Below, one piece after another: positions 51,862-61,252 of a stretch of 64,000 bases of DNA; position 1 is the stretch's first letter, and each line of letters begins with the position of its first letter. The stretch is taken from the NCBI GenBank assembly GCA_020628165.1, contig JAHDFM010000001.1, positions 1 through 64,000 of the forward strand, read 5' to 3'. Under the pieces are notes generated by a model that saw only the letters and a program-made list of their open reading frames with translations, was not told the origin of the DNA and ran no database searches. A program made the position numbers and the translations under genes. Origin of the DNA: Bdellovibrionales bacterium (GTDB lineage: Bacteria > Bdellovibrionota > Bdellovibrionia > Bdellovibrionales > UBA1609).

Positions 51862-53304
51862 ATGCTTGAGTCTGTAAACTATTTTTATATGGTTACGTTT
51901 AAATGCTACATAGCTATTTTTTTCATGATGAGTTTAGTAGCCTGCTCAAACAGTGGCGACCGCGATGGCAGCTCAACCCAACCTGAGTTAAATTCAAACG
52001 TTGAGATTTCAAATTTTTCAGTTTCTATCGGGAATCTCGTACCTGCTTATAGTGATGTTGTCGATAATTATACGGTGAATTTAAAAAATAGAAATGACAC
52101 CGTTTCTTTAAATCTAACGAGCTCTCAAGGGACTACATTTACTGTGAACGGTGCTCAAGAGCTTGCGAGTTACCCCTTATCTGTTGGTAGTAACGTTTTA
52201 AGTATTGTGGCAACCTCTGAAGATGCATCTTCACAAAGAGCCATCACACTCACGGTGCAAAGAGCGCGTCAGTTTGTTTATGTTTCAAATGTCGATACCG
52301 GTTCTCCGTCTGATACGTTGTCTTTGTTTTCTATTAACCCAGCTAATGGACAGCTAGAGGTTTTGCCAACTAGCTCAGTCGCTGTTGGCGATGACCCTTA
52401 TGATTTATTAGTGTCACCACTTGGCAATTATCTTTATGTTGCCAATGCAGGTGACGATACAATTTCTCAATTTACGATCAATACAATGACGGGAGCCCTC
52501 ACAGCAATGACTCCAGCCACAGTATCGACAGGCAACACTCCTTATGGTTTTATTATTAACTCTGATGAAAGTTCTTTTTATATACCCATGGGCGGAGAAA
52601 CTTCACCTGGGCTCATTTACAATTTTGATATGTCTGCAACGGGTGTCTTGAGTCCGATGACACCTGCTACAACAAATACAGGCAATAACCCTTGGTTTAT
52701 GGCTATCACGCCCGATGATCGTTTTGTTTATACAACCATTTTTAATGGCTTTGGTGATGCAAACCCTGATACCATTGAAATGCATTCACGCAACGCAGTC
52801 ACCGGACAACTCTCGCCATTAACACCTGTGTCTGTTGCCACAGGCGATAAGCCTTGGCACATCAATGTACACCCTAATGGACAATTTCTATATAATACTA
52901 ACTATGGAAGTAACACCGTGACGGCCTATGCAATTAATTCTGTGTCGGGACAATTAACACAACTTCCGGGCTCTCCTTATAGCGTAAGTGCTAATCCCAT
53001 TGGGTTGAGTATTGATCCCCTTGGAAGATTTTTATACGTTGCTAGTAATGGGGGTGGTACTGTTTCTATGTTTGCTATTGATGGAGCTGGTGCATTGTCT
53101 GCAATTGGTGGGGGAACAGTTGCATCAGCAGCAGCTTACGGTTTAGAGGTCGATAACACAGGCAACTATCTCTATGTAGCTAACACCAGTGCTGATACTG
53201 TTTCTATGTTTTCCATTAATCAAACAACAGGAGATTTAACTCCATTGACTCCAGCAACAATATCTACGGGCAGTGGGCCACGTTTTGTGCGTATTTCTCG
53301 CTGA
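51862..53304 (+). CDS. Lactonase-type beta-propeller lipoprotein
   Basis: 480 residues from the ATG at 51862, which follows GAAGG; the Met ten codons on would also leave the signal. Lipobox LVAC follows MVTFKCYIAIFFMMS. Residues 50-130 form a cadherin-like beta-sandwich (VSIGNLVPAYSDVVDNYTV ... RAITLTVQ). Residues 135-480 are repeated blades with FVYVSNVDTG, YLYVANAGDD, FLYNTNYGS, FLYVASNGG and YLYVANTSAD, the pattern of 6-phosphogluconolactonase/YVTN propellers. Likely a surface-bound binding or enzymatic protein; lactonase activity is not assured. Confidence 0.85.
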   Translation: MLESVNYFYMVTFKCYIAIFFMMSLVACSNSGDRDGSSTQPELNSNVEISNFSVSIGNLVPAYSDVVDNYTVNLKNRNDTVSLNLTSSQGTTFTVNGAQELASYPLSVGSNVLSIVATSEDASSQRAITLTVQRARQFVYVSNVDTGSPSDTLSLFSINPANGQLEVLPTSSVAVGDDPYDLLVSPLGNYLYVANAGDDTISQFTINTMTGALTAMTPATVSTGNTPYGFIINSDESSFYIPMGGETSPGLIYNFDMSATGVLSPMTPATTNTGNNPWFMAITPDDRFVYTTIFNGFGDANPDTIEMHSRNAVTGQLSPLTPVSVATGDKPWHINVHPNGQFLYNTNYGSNTVTAYAINSVSGQLTQLPGSPYSVSANPIGLSIDPLGRFLYVASNGGGTVSMFAIDGAGALSAIGGGTVASAAAYGLEVDNTGNYLYVANTSADTVSMFSINQTTGDLTPLTPATISTGSGPRFVRISR

Positions 53305-53439
53305 ATGAAAGATCATAAAATAAATTAAGGAAGCTCTACAACATTAAGAAAAGAACAAACTTTAATCTAGTCTTGTTTTTAGGGACCAATGTCGTGAGTG
53401 TCGTGTTTTTCTTAAGGCTATTTATTATAATAAAAAATC

Positions 53440-54699
53440 ATGAAGTGGGTTTTTATGATTACTATTTTAGTTGTTTCTAATCCTATTTTAGCCAAATGTA
53501 AAAAGAAATCATCCAGTCAAAAAGTATCACAACAGGTTTTTGATGTAGCGGCCAGGCTTGGAATCAATGATGATGCTCCTTTTAAGTTAAGAGCGACTAC
53601 GGCCAGTGATTGTGAAGAGAAAGAAAAGTTTTATAAGGTCGTTTATGAAATGCTACCTCAGAGCTTACAGTCACGTCTTTTGAAGTTACAAGAAAAATTT
53701 AAAGAACAAATAACTGGAGAAAAAGGCACTAAAAACTTGGCAAGGTTAAGAAAAGAAATCATTGGCTTTATTGATGGTACCGAGGTCACTATTGACGGTG
53801 TTCCGAGAAAGGTGATTCGAACCAATAACGGAAACTTGGCTTGGGTTGGGCAATTTAGTCAGACGTCTGCAATTACGCAAGTGAGTGATTCAGTTAAGAA
53901 CTATTTAAGCCGCAATGAAGAAGAGTTATCTTTCACAGGATTCATTGGCCGACGTGATGCTGTTGAAAGTAGAGAAGCGCAACCTTTTCGTTGGAAAATC
54001 AACGGAGATGAGCTCGACGAACTTGAGTTTGACTCTAAAAACAAATTAGCTCTTGGGCTAGGTTATATGGATATTAAAGGAGATAAAACCACAGATGATT
54101 ATTTTTTGAAGGTTAAGGGCAAAGCCAGTTATCACGAAGAGGATTACTTTATAAGAGCTCAGGTTGTTCGCTGCGAAGATTCCTTTTGTTTAAATACTGG
54201 ACATAAATTTGAGTACGATACTAAAGAAAAGAAAATAAAGATGAATCACTCTATGAAAGTATGCAGTGGGACAACTCGCACTGAGGCCTGCGTAGGAGTT
54301 TTTCACAATGGAGTTGAGTATGGAACTGACGCTAGTTTAAAAGGACGTTATGGGGCAAATTTTTTTGATTTAGGGGTTAGAAGATCTAATCTAGCTACGT
54401 CCGGTGAACTGAAATTTGATTTGGGGCAGAATGTTTCTGGCTATGCAAGAAAATTTAACCAAAAAGCTGTTGATACTGGACTTCAAGAAGATGCTGAAGA
54501 CTCTAGTTCTTCAAGCAGATCTGGTCGAATCAGTGCCGTCGAGGCGGGTGTTGTTTTAGTACGGCAAAGACGTTCTAGATTAAGTAGCAATAGTCGTGAA
54601 ACCAGTTATGTTATATCAACAGGTGTTGCTCAGGTCGAAGATGGAACTGGGCAAAAAGCAACGAACGGTTTTATTAAAATTGATGGGTTTTTATGGTAA
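53440..54699 (+). CDS. Exported protein with C-terminal barrel-like region, unknown
   Basis: 419 residues with a signal peptide (WVFMITILVVSNPILA). The first half is charged and helical; VTIDGVPRKVIRTNNG lies at about 125. From residue 170 on, alternating strands such as KLALGLGYMDIKGD, FIRAQVVRCED and NFFDLGVRRSNLATSGELKFDLG suggest a beta-barrel or beta-helix. It ends FIKIDGFLW, and a terminal aromatic is compatible with outer membrane insertion. Its stop overlaps the start of the YD-repeat gene by 7 bases, placing it first in a coupled three-gene operon. Confidence 0.7.
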   Translation: MKWVFMITILVVSNPILAKCKKKSSSQKVSQQVFDVAARLGINDDAPFKLRATTASDCEEKEKFYKVVYEMLPQSLQSRLLKLQEKFKEQITGEKGTKNLARLRKEIIGFIDGTEVTIDGVPRKVIRTNNGNLAWVGQFSQTSAITQVSDSVKNYLSRNEEELSFTGFIGRRDAVESREAQPFRWKINGDELDELEFDSKNKLALGLGYMDIKGDKTTDDYFLKVKGKASYHEEDYFIRAQVVRCEDSFCLNTGHKFEYDTKEKKIKMNHSMKVCSGTTRTEACVGVFHNGVEYGTDASLKGRYGANFFDLGVRRSNLATSGELKFDLGQNVSGYARKFNQKAVDTGLQEDAEDSSSSSRSGRISAVEAGVVLVRQRRSRLSSNSRETSYVISTGVAQVEDGTGQKATNGFIKIDGFLW

Positions 54700-56000
54700 T
54701 AAAAATACTTATTCTTTTTTCATGTTTTCTGACAACAAAGACATTTGCGAAAGTGAACATGTTAACAGGTCAGTTTTTTCATACACTTGATTTAAAATTA
54801 AATAAAACATTTAACTTTAAAATCACTTATAAAAGTAATGATACATTCTCCGGTTATTTTGGTTCGTCGTGGTGCTCAGAGCTTGACCAGAAAATGAATA
54901 TATCATCTCGTCAGCTCAATTATTGTGGTGAGGTTTTATCCGGTGTGAAGGTCAAATTTATAAAGAATAGGTATCTTTATAAGCTAAATACTAAAACATA
55001 TTTGTTTAACAATAGAGGGCGACTAACACATATATGTGTTAGCAAAAAGTGTTATAAGGTTAAAATTAAAAGTAATAAAAATTTATTGTTGGTTCACGGG
55101 AACACAAAAATATATTTTAATTTAAATCAGCAAGGACTTGTGAAACTTGCTAAAAACAACAGCAATAAAATTTTTAGTGTCAATTATAAAAATAAAAACC
55201 TGTCACAGATCTTTTTAAAAAATGGAAACATACGATTTGATTATGATCGAAAAAAAATGAGTAAGCTTTACAATGACCGCGGTCAGTATTTGAACATTCA
55301 ATACCGAAACGAAAAAGTATATAAGGTGAGTAATGAGCAGAACTGTGTCGATACTTATGATTATAAAAAAGCATCTCAATTATCGGTGGTGCTACAGGTG
55401 AAGTATTTTTGTAAAAATAAAAGTGAGCGCCAAGAAAATTATCTGCTTTCCTATTATAGCAATGGGCAATTCAAGAGTATTAAACAACAGCAGTCTCAAA
55501 ATTCTTTAATTTTTAATAAAAAATCTAAGTTACAAAAAGAAGTGAGGAATAGAAGTCAAATCGAGTACGATTCGTTAGGCCGGGCGAGTCAATTGGTAAC
55601 TCCACAAAAAGATAAGATTCACTTACTTTACAGTAAAAGTAATCTACCGATAAAAATTAAACAGCGGAGTAAAGGTGGTCATCAATTATTAACGGAAATT
55701 AAATATCATAAAAATCAGGTGAGAGAAATTAGATCAAGAAATAAACTCTACAAATTTTCATATAAAAACAACAAACCATATATTATCGAGGCAAGTAACG
55801 GTGAAATATTAAAATACAATTATCAAGGTGCCGAAATTGCTTCACTTGACTTGAAAAAAAACAAAATGAAATACAATTTTAGTATGAGAAAAGAAGACTC
55901 CAAAGTAGATACGATAGCAATTGCCGAATTCTATAATGATATCTATGAGTCTTTTGGCAAAAGCATAGATTATGTGCCGCAGTTGAAGGAGTTATTTTGA
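54693..56000 (+). CDS. Exported YD-repeat (RHS-like) protein without toxin tail
   Basis: 435 residues with a signal peptide (KILILFSCFLTTKTFA). FGSSWCS near residue 55 is the entry motif of the RHS/DUF6531 region, and blocks such as INIQYRNEKVY, QIEYDSLGRASQLVTP and YKFSYKNNK are degenerate YD repeats (x-Y-D-x-x-G-R). It has far fewer repeats than polymorphic toxins and lacks the PxxxxDPxGL boundary and a toxin domain. The Lys/Asn content is very high. It overlaps both neighbours and is surely co-translated with them. Possibly a surface or chaperone-like shell. Confidence 0.75.
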   Translation: MVIKILILFSCFLTTKTFAKVNMLTGQFFHTLDLKLNKTFNFKITYKSNDTFSGYFGSSWCSELDQKMNISSRQLNYCGEVLSGVKVKFIKNRYLYKLNTKTYLFNNRGRLTHICVSKKCYKVKIKSNKNLLLVHGNTKIYFNLNQQGLVKLAKNNSNKIFSVNYKNKNLSQIFLKNGNIRFDYDRKKMSKLYNDRGQYLNIQYRNEKVYKVSNEQNCVDTYDYKKASQLSVVLQVKYFCKNKSERQENYLLSYYSNGQFKSIKQQQSQNSLIFNKKSKLQKEVRNRSQIEYDSLGRASQLVTPQKDKIHLLYSKSNLPIKIKQRSKGGHQLLTEIKYHKNQVREIRSRNKLYKFSYKNNKPYIIEASNGEILKYNYQGAEIASLDLKKNKMKYNFSMRKEDSKVDTIAIAEFYNDIYESFGKSIDYVPQLKELF

Positions 56001-56224
56001 TTTTAATTTTTTTAATGACTCTATTTAATTTACAAGCTACAGAGCTTGATACCGGCTTGGGTCCACAAGCCACTGCTATGATTCTGAATGGTGTGGACTT
56101 CAATAAAGACTGTAAGTGCAAGGAGTCAGAATCAGATTTACAAGCATCAGATAAAGCCCATATCTTGGTTTTTGGCGAAGATGCCGTACCAGCCAAAGGC
56201 TCTAATGGGAGCACTTCAAATTAA
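55997..56224 (+). CDS. Small exported protein coupled to the YD-repeat gene
   Basis: 75 residues from TTG at 55997, which shares bases with the TGA of the preceding gene; the Shine-Dalgarno GGAG lies six bases before it. MILIFLMTLFNLQA is a short signal, leaving about 60 residues, polar and acidic, with the sequence DCKCKES in the middle (two Cys spaced by one) and a Gly/Ser end. No family is recognised. The tight coupling suggests a fixed ratio with the YD-repeat protein. It converges with the lipase-like gene with a 4-base overlap. Confidence 0.65.
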   Translation: MILIFLMTLFNLQATELDTGLGPQATAMILNGVDFNKDCKCKESESDLQASDKAHILVFGEDAVPAKGSNGSTSN

Positions 56225-57183
56225 AGAGTTTTTTTAAAAAAATCCTTCATTCGTTGGTAGGAATCAAGGCGAATCTCATCTTTTTCAATCAAAATTTGGT
56301 GTTTGGCATCTTTGTACAAGTGTTCGCTGCAGTTTGGGGTTTTTGCACAAAAATCACTAGAGACATTGCTTTTTACAATTCGATCATTCCCTGCCGTTAT
56401 AAGAAATATGGGTGTCTTGTTTTTAGAAAAATTAAGTGTGTTAAACTGACCAATAGATTCGAACGACTTAATTAGCCATTGCACCGTGACACCTGTGCTT
56501 AAAAGCTTTGGGAAGTGGTTAAAGAGCAACTGTTGATAATTAACAAAATTTTCAGGGGCGCTTGTGAAGTGTGTGGGGGAAGGGTTTTTATCGCCTTGGG
56601 TCGGAGCCCAGCTAGTCGGTTTAAAAAATGTTTTTAATACAAACTTTGCTAGCCAGTCGGGAATCATCATTTTTTTGATGGCAATCATAGGAGTGAGTGT
56701 TGCGAGCTTATCAATGGTTCCTGGGAATTTGTTTATGAGTTTTAGGGTTATATGACCACCCATCGAGTGGCTTATGACATTTAATTTGCTATACCGTGGT
56801 TTTAAGGTGGTTAAAAAATTTTGCAAAGTTTTTTCATACGTCGCAAAATCATCTATATAAACTTTTTTAGGGTCTAATTCTGGAAGTAGATCTGGAGATG
56901 CCCCTTGGTTGATGTGGTCCCAAAAATAAAGATCATACTCATTTTTAAAAGCATCAAAGAGTTGCCAATACTTAATAACGGGTTCAGCAACTCCAGTGAC
57001 AATCACTAGAGCTTCTTTTTGGTTGGCTACAAAAGAATAGTAATGGTTTTTATAACCTTGGTGTTCAATGAATTGGCTGTTGAGTTGAGAGATAGTTGCA
57101 AGAGCTTGCTGTTCAAATTTGCTGTTTGCAAATATCTTGATAGAAGTCAGCAAGATTAAAATTGTTACACTGATTTTTAGCAC
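56221..57183 (-). CDS. Exported alpha/beta hydrolase, lysophospholipase-like
   Basis: 320 residues with an N-terminal signal (LKISVTILILLTSIKIFA). The nucleophile elbow is VISHSMGGH near 140, the oxyanion region is VIVTGVAEP, and the acid and catalytic His follow in LITAGNDRIVKS and DAKHQILIEKDE. The cap and sequence pattern match the PldB / monoacylglycerol lipase group, here exported rather than cytoplasmic. Its start overlaps the stop of aspartate kinase by 7 bases, so it is read from the same transcript. Lipid cleavage is likely but not proved. Confidence 0.82.
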   Translation of the reverse strand: MLKISVTILILLTSIKIFANSKFEQQALATISQLNSQFIEHQGYKNHYYSFVANQKEALVIVTGVAEPVIKYWQLFDAFKNEYDLYFWDHINQGASPDLLPELDPKKVYIDDFATYEKTLQNFLTTLKPRYSKLNVISHSMGGHITLKLINKFPGTIDKLATLTPMIAIKKMMIPDWLAKFVLKTFFKPTSWAPTQGDKNPSPTHFTSAPENFVNYQQLLFNHFPKLLSTGVTVQWLIKSFESIGQFNTLNFSKNKTPIFLITAGNDRIVKSNVSSDFCAKTPNCSEHLYKDAKHQILIEKDEIRLDSYQRMKDFFKKTL

Positions 57184-58376
57184 TTAAAAGTCTCTTGTAA
57201 ATGTTTGTTGGCTTTCTCAAGGTCTTTGTTGCTGATGACAAAAGACAGGCTGCATGGGGAACTTATGACTTTTTCGACAGCAATGCATTGCTCAGAGAGT
57301 GTTTGATTCACTTTAACAATGTCGTTGCAGTCAACAGCGCCAGAGTAAGTAAGAGTGATACTTGAGTTGTGATCTTTTAAAATTTTAATTTCTGAACTGT
57401 TCGATACTTCGTGATGTATGACATTGAGTGCATCTTTGCTATCAGTGAACATCAATCGCAAATGACCGTCATTAAAAGCACTAGCTAAAATTTGAGGCAT
57501 AGCAAGAGATTGCTCGTTTAAGAAGTTTGCAATTTTTTTATAGCCTTGGGCGCTATTTTCACTTGCCGTTTGTAGGTGCATGATTCGTTCAATTTGACTG
57601 ATAGCAATTACTTTTGGTTGTTCAAACATATTGATATCCTCATTTTTAAGTACGGTGGTTCCATGCTCATCATTTTCACTGCTCCCAATGAAGAGAGGCA
57701 CTGACAGTTTTTCAGACAGCGCTACCGAGCGGTAATGTAATATGGGCGAGCCCCAAAAACACATATTTTTTAATTGTGAGAAGCTGATTGTTTCATAGAG
57801 TTTTGAGTTATTGTTTCCTTTGGGGTCAGATGAGTGCACGCCTTTGACGTCTTTGAGTGTTTTACAAACTGTAGCGTTGAAGTGAGCGGCTAAAGTCACA
57901 GCGGTGGTGTCGGAGCCGCCTCGGCCAAGTGTAGTGATTTCTTTGGTGTTGGGATCGACACCTTGAAAGCCAGCGATGATGACAATTTTATTTTCCGAAA
58001 GAGCTTGTTCAACGCGAATCGGTTTTATGTTGGTGATGCGGGCTTTGTTGTGCACTTGATCTGTAAGAATGCCAGATTGGCTACCAGTGAAACTAATTGC
58101 CAGATAGCCAAGCGACTGCAGTGCCATGCTCATTAACGACATGCTGACTCGTTCACCAGTTGAGATGAGCATGTCCATTTCACGGCGAGCTGGTGTTTTG
58201 GCAACCTTGTGTGCAAGGTCAATGAGCTTATCTGTTCCTTTGCCCATAGCGCTCACAACAACAATTAACTTATGGCCTTGATCGTGAAGTTGACCAAGGC
58301 GCTGAGCTATTTTTAAAATTTGCTCAGGGGTTGCAAGGCTGCTGCCGCCATACTTGTGAACGAGTAAGTTGTCCAT
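57177..58376 (-). CDS. lysC: Aspartate kinase
   Basis: 399 residues. The amino-acid kinase domain has KYGGSSLA at 8-15, VVSAMGKGTDKL, FQGVDP and LGRGGSDTTAV near 155, and KDVKGVHSSDP. The C-terminal 150 residues hold two ACT domains (NEQSLAMPQILASAF, then VNQTLSEQCIAVEKV), which usually bind Lys or Thr for feedback. It phosphorylates aspartate at the head of the Lys/Met/Thr pathway. Length is standard. First gene of a two-gene leftward unit with the lipase-like gene. Confidence 0.96.
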   Translation of the reverse strand: MDNLLVHKYGGSSLATPEQILKIAQRLGQLHDQGHKLIVVVSAMGKGTDKLIDLAHKVAKTPARREMDMLISTGERVSMSLMSMALQSLGYLAISFTGSQSGILTDQVHNKARITNIKPIRVEQALSENKIVIIAGFQGVDPNTKEITTLGRGGSDTTAVTLAAHFNATVCKTLKDVKGVHSSDPKGNNNSKLYETISFSQLKNMCFWGSPILHYRSVALSEKLSVPLFIGSSENDEHGTTVLKNEDINMFEQPKVIAISQIERIMHLQTASENSAQGYKKIANFLNEQSLAMPQILASAFNDGHLRLMFTDSKDALNVIHHEVSNSSEIKILKDHNSSITLTYSGAVDCNDIVKVNQTLSEQCIAVEKVISSPCSLSFVISNKDLEKANKHLQETFKC

Positions 58377-58460
58377 GAATAGAAATATAGTAATAAATGA
58401 CTAGAAATTCAATGATTGATAAGGAATCTCAATAAATCTCAACATAGCAGAGAAAACCTA

Positions 58461-59378
58461 TTAACTTGTTTTCTTTAAATACCTAACAAGTTTGGTTGTG
58501 CTTCCTTTAGGGATTCGAATGCGATAACTTTTAATAAACGAAGGCACAAAGCCTTTAGTAAGCCCTGGGTTAAGGGTCCTTATCTTGTCGGGAGAAACAC
58601 CCATGTACCTTGCAAGATTGATAAGGTCTGTGCCACCAGGGACATTGTACACCTCATAACGATAAGGCTTCATTGGCTTTATATTATAAAATCCATACTT
58701 CGCAGGAGCTTTGGCTATCAATAAAGTCGCGATGAGTTTTGGAACATAATTGCTGGTTTCTTTGGGAAAGTCTCTTTTAGTAGAGAGCACCCAGTAGTTT
58801 TTAGTGTTGTATTTTTTGATAAGACGTTTGAGTTTGTTTTCGCCCATGTTGTAGGCCGATGCAGCTAAGTACCAAGAGCCAAACATGTCGTATAAGTCAC
58901 CCAGGTAATGAATCGCAGCCTGAGTGCTTCTGTAAAAGTCTTTGCGCTCATCGATCCACCAGTCAACTTTAAGGCCGTATCTCAATGCAGTTGATTTTAT
59001 AAACTGCCAGTAACCAACAGCTGCAGCATGACTTCTAGCTTGTGAAGATAAACCACTTTCAATGATGGCGATGTAGGCAAGATCAAGAGGGAGCCCTTTT
59101 TGTCGAAGGCTGTACTGCATGCCAGGGAAGTAGCGATAGGATTTAGCAAATATTTTAGTGAGCCAATTTTTTCCGCGGCCTTGATAGTAGTTGATCCACT
59201 TTTGCACACGTTTGTTGTAAGTGATGGGAATGTCGAAGCTAGCTTTATTATCAATTGGAGAGATAATATGTCTTGAGTTGTTCAATTTTGTATTGAATCT
59301 CTTAGTTTTTGATTGAAACTCAGAGGCAAAACTAGGGAGCGCGAAGACTAGAAAACAAGCAATTAAGGTCAACTTCAT
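58461..59378 (-). CDS. Membrane-bound lytic transglycosylase, MltD-like, with LysM
   Basis: 305 residues with a signal peptide (LTLIACFLVFALPSFA). The SLT domain has the catalytic Glu in IIESGLSSQA, followed by AAAVGYWQFIKSTALRYGL and SAYNMGENKL, the order seen in MltD-type family 1 transglycosylases. A single LysM domain (YNVPGGTDLINLARYMGVSPDKIRTLNPG) ends the protein and binds peptidoglycan. It cleaves glycan strands in the cell wall. The N-terminal lipobox is not clear, so it may be a soluble periplasmic form. Confidence 0.9.
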   Translation of the reverse strand: MKLTLIACFLVFALPSFASEFQSKTKRFNTKLNNSRHIISPIDNKASFDIPITYNKRVQKWINYYQGRGKNWLTKIFAKSYRYFPGMQYSLRQKGLPLDLAYIAIIESGLSSQARSHAAAVGYWQFIKSTALRYGLKVDWWIDERKDFYRSTQAAIHYLGDLYDMFGSWYLAASAYNMGENKLKRLIKKYNTKNYWVLSTKRDFPKETSNYVPKLIATLLIAKAPAKYGFYNIKPMKPYRYEVYNVPGGTDLINLARYMGVSPDKIRTLNPGLTKGFVPSFIKSYRIRIPKGSTTKLVRYLKKTS

Positions 59379-59741
59379 AGATTTTGATTTTAGAGATAGG
59401 CCGTGTTCTTGAGTAGCTCAAAAAAATGAATTGACCCTAAATTAACTCTAAAAAGATAAAATTGACTTAAGTCCTGATCAAAAATAACACTCATCACACT
59501 TAAGTAGATCATCACCAAAATAGCAAAGCACAGTTATTAATTTAGGTTTTAAATGCTCTATTAAAAAGCTGTAAAATTATGCATAAAACTAGTGAAGACA
59601 ATGATGGTTTGGCTTAATTTTTAAGATTCTTAAATTTCAACAATAAGTATTTAAAAATACATATTGAGTAGAGTGAATAAAAAATCTTAGTTACATCAAA
59701 AAAAATGACATTTTTATCATTGTTAGATAAAGAACTAAGCT
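59379..59741. other. Intergenic region between transglycosylase and kinase operon
   Basis: 363 AT-rich bases between divergent genes. No clear sigma-54 site, repeat or RNA gene is seen. No ribosome-binding site precedes the ATG at 59742. Confidence 0.4.
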
Positions 59742-61250
59742 ATGCAAAAGTTTTGTTCATTGCCTGGTTACACCATTCTTAGAAAAATTGGTGCCGGAAC
59801 AACAAGTGACGTTTATTTAGCCAGTGGCATAGACTCAAAGTTATATGCCCTAAAAGTATTTAACAAATACTTGCCCGATGAAATTGGTCGTAAAGCCTTT
59901 AACAGAGAGTTATTAAATTTAAAGAAGATTAAAACCAATCGAATCGTTTCTGTTTATGATTTAGTAAAAAACAGTGACGGTAACTATTTCTTAATCCAAG
60001 AGTTCATTGACGGTGAAAACTTAAAAGATAAATTTTTAGAAGTTACTGACCCAATCACTCGTTTAACCTTGGCTCTTGCTGTCTGTGCAGAAGTGTTACT
60101 AGCACTGGAAGAGTGTCATAACAAAAACATCATTCATAGAGATATTAAGCCAGAAAATATATTGATTGATAAGAGTGGCCGTGTGGTTGTCACCGATTTT
60201 GGGTTGTCTAAAAATTTAAACATCTCAGACAAATCAATCCATGGCCAAATTTTGGGATCTCCTCAATATATGTCCTTGCAACATTTTGACAATGAAAACC
60301 AAAGTGAAGTTCTGGACATTTATTCTATCTGTGTTTTGTTTTACAACTTGGCCACAGGAGAGAGCCCCTTTCAAGGTAGTAATATTGATGAGATATTGAA
60401 CAATAAACGTCATGCAGTTTTTAAGCCCCCTTACAAGTTAAACAAATTTATTCCTGTCGAGTTGAGTCAGGCCATACAAAAAGTGCTTTCCAACAATTTT
60501 GACACTTTTAATAAGTCTTACAAATTAAGGTATTTATTGCTGCAAACCATTGAAAATTTAAATCTTGATGTTGATGCCATCTTGCTCAATTTTTCTGAAA
60601 AAAAGTCAGTCATTTCAGATAAGAAAAAACAGTATATTCAAGACAGCCTTGAATCGTTAGTGTTTTCATCATTTCAAAAAGAGAAACACAAGTCCACTAA
60701 GCACAATATACTGTATCAACTCATCGATATAGATCCTGACAAATACGGTGAGTACAAGAAACAAAAGAAAATTAAGTTCTTTGCTTCATTTGTTAGTCTG
60801 ATGGCAGTCTGTATGTTTGCACTCAATTATTCTTTGTTAGATAAAGAATCAGAATTAAAACTGAACCCAATAAAGGTCACTCAAGAGAGTAAAGTTAGCT
60901 CTGCTCTAGATAAGACATACAATGTTAGTGAAAAAAATATAACAAACGTCAAACCAAATAAAAAACAAATTATTAAAAAGGTAACACCTAAGAGTCAGCC
61001 GAAAAAGCCCAAGAGATCGATTGTTAAAGAATCGCAAAAAAAGTTAGAGGAAAAAATAGGCTACCTGATTGTCAACGTGCCTTCTGACATAAAAGTTTTT
61101 ATTGATGGCAAAAAGGTTTTAACATTAGGTGAAAAATTAAATTATCCAGTAGGTACTTATAAGGTCAAAATGACAAAGCTTGGGTTCAAGCCAATAAGTT
61201 CAAAAATAAAAATAACAGATGGTCAAGAGACCTACATTAACTTGGATTGA
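59742..61250 (+). CDS. Ser/Thr protein kinase with transmembrane helix and PEGA domain
   Basis: 502 residues. The kinase domain has the glycine loop IGAGTTSDVYLA (16-27), K38 in ALKVF, HRDIKPEN at 132-139, and DFGLS at 152-156, with an intact GSPQYMS activation segment. A helix at about 345-366 (FFASFVSLMAVCMFALNYSLL) crosses the inner membrane, a Lys/Pro-rich stalk follows, and the last 65 residues form a PEGA domain (YLIVNVPSDIKVFIDGKKV, YPVGTYKVKMTKLGF) outside. So a periplasmic sensor module is tied to a cytoplasmic kinase. The stop is two bases before the sigma-54 activator, which is its likely phosphorylation target. Confidence 0.93.
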   Translation: MQKFCSLPGYTILRKIGAGTTSDVYLASGIDSKLYALKVFNKYLPDEIGRKAFNRELLNLKKIKTNRIVSVYDLVKNSDGNYFLIQEFIDGENLKDKFLEVTDPITRLTLALAVCAEVLLALEECHNKNIIHRDIKPENILIDKSGRVVVTDFGLSKNLNISDKSIHGQILGSPQYMSLQHFDNENQSEVLDIYSICVLFYNLATGESPFQGSNIDEILNNKRHAVFKPPYKLNKFIPVELSQAIQKVLSNNFDTFNKSYKLRYLLLQTIENLNLDVDAILLNFSEKKSVISDKKKQYIQDSLESLVFSSFQKEKHKSTKHNILYQLIDIDPDKYGEYKKQKKIKFFASFVSLMAVCMFALNYSLLDKESELKLNPIKVTQESKVSSALDKTYNVSEKNITNVKPNKKQIIKKVTPKSQPKKPKRSIVKESQKKLEEKIGYLIVNVPSDIKVFIDGKKVLTLGEKLNYPVGTYKVKMTKLGFKPISSKIKITDGQETYINLD

Positions 61251-61252
61251 TC

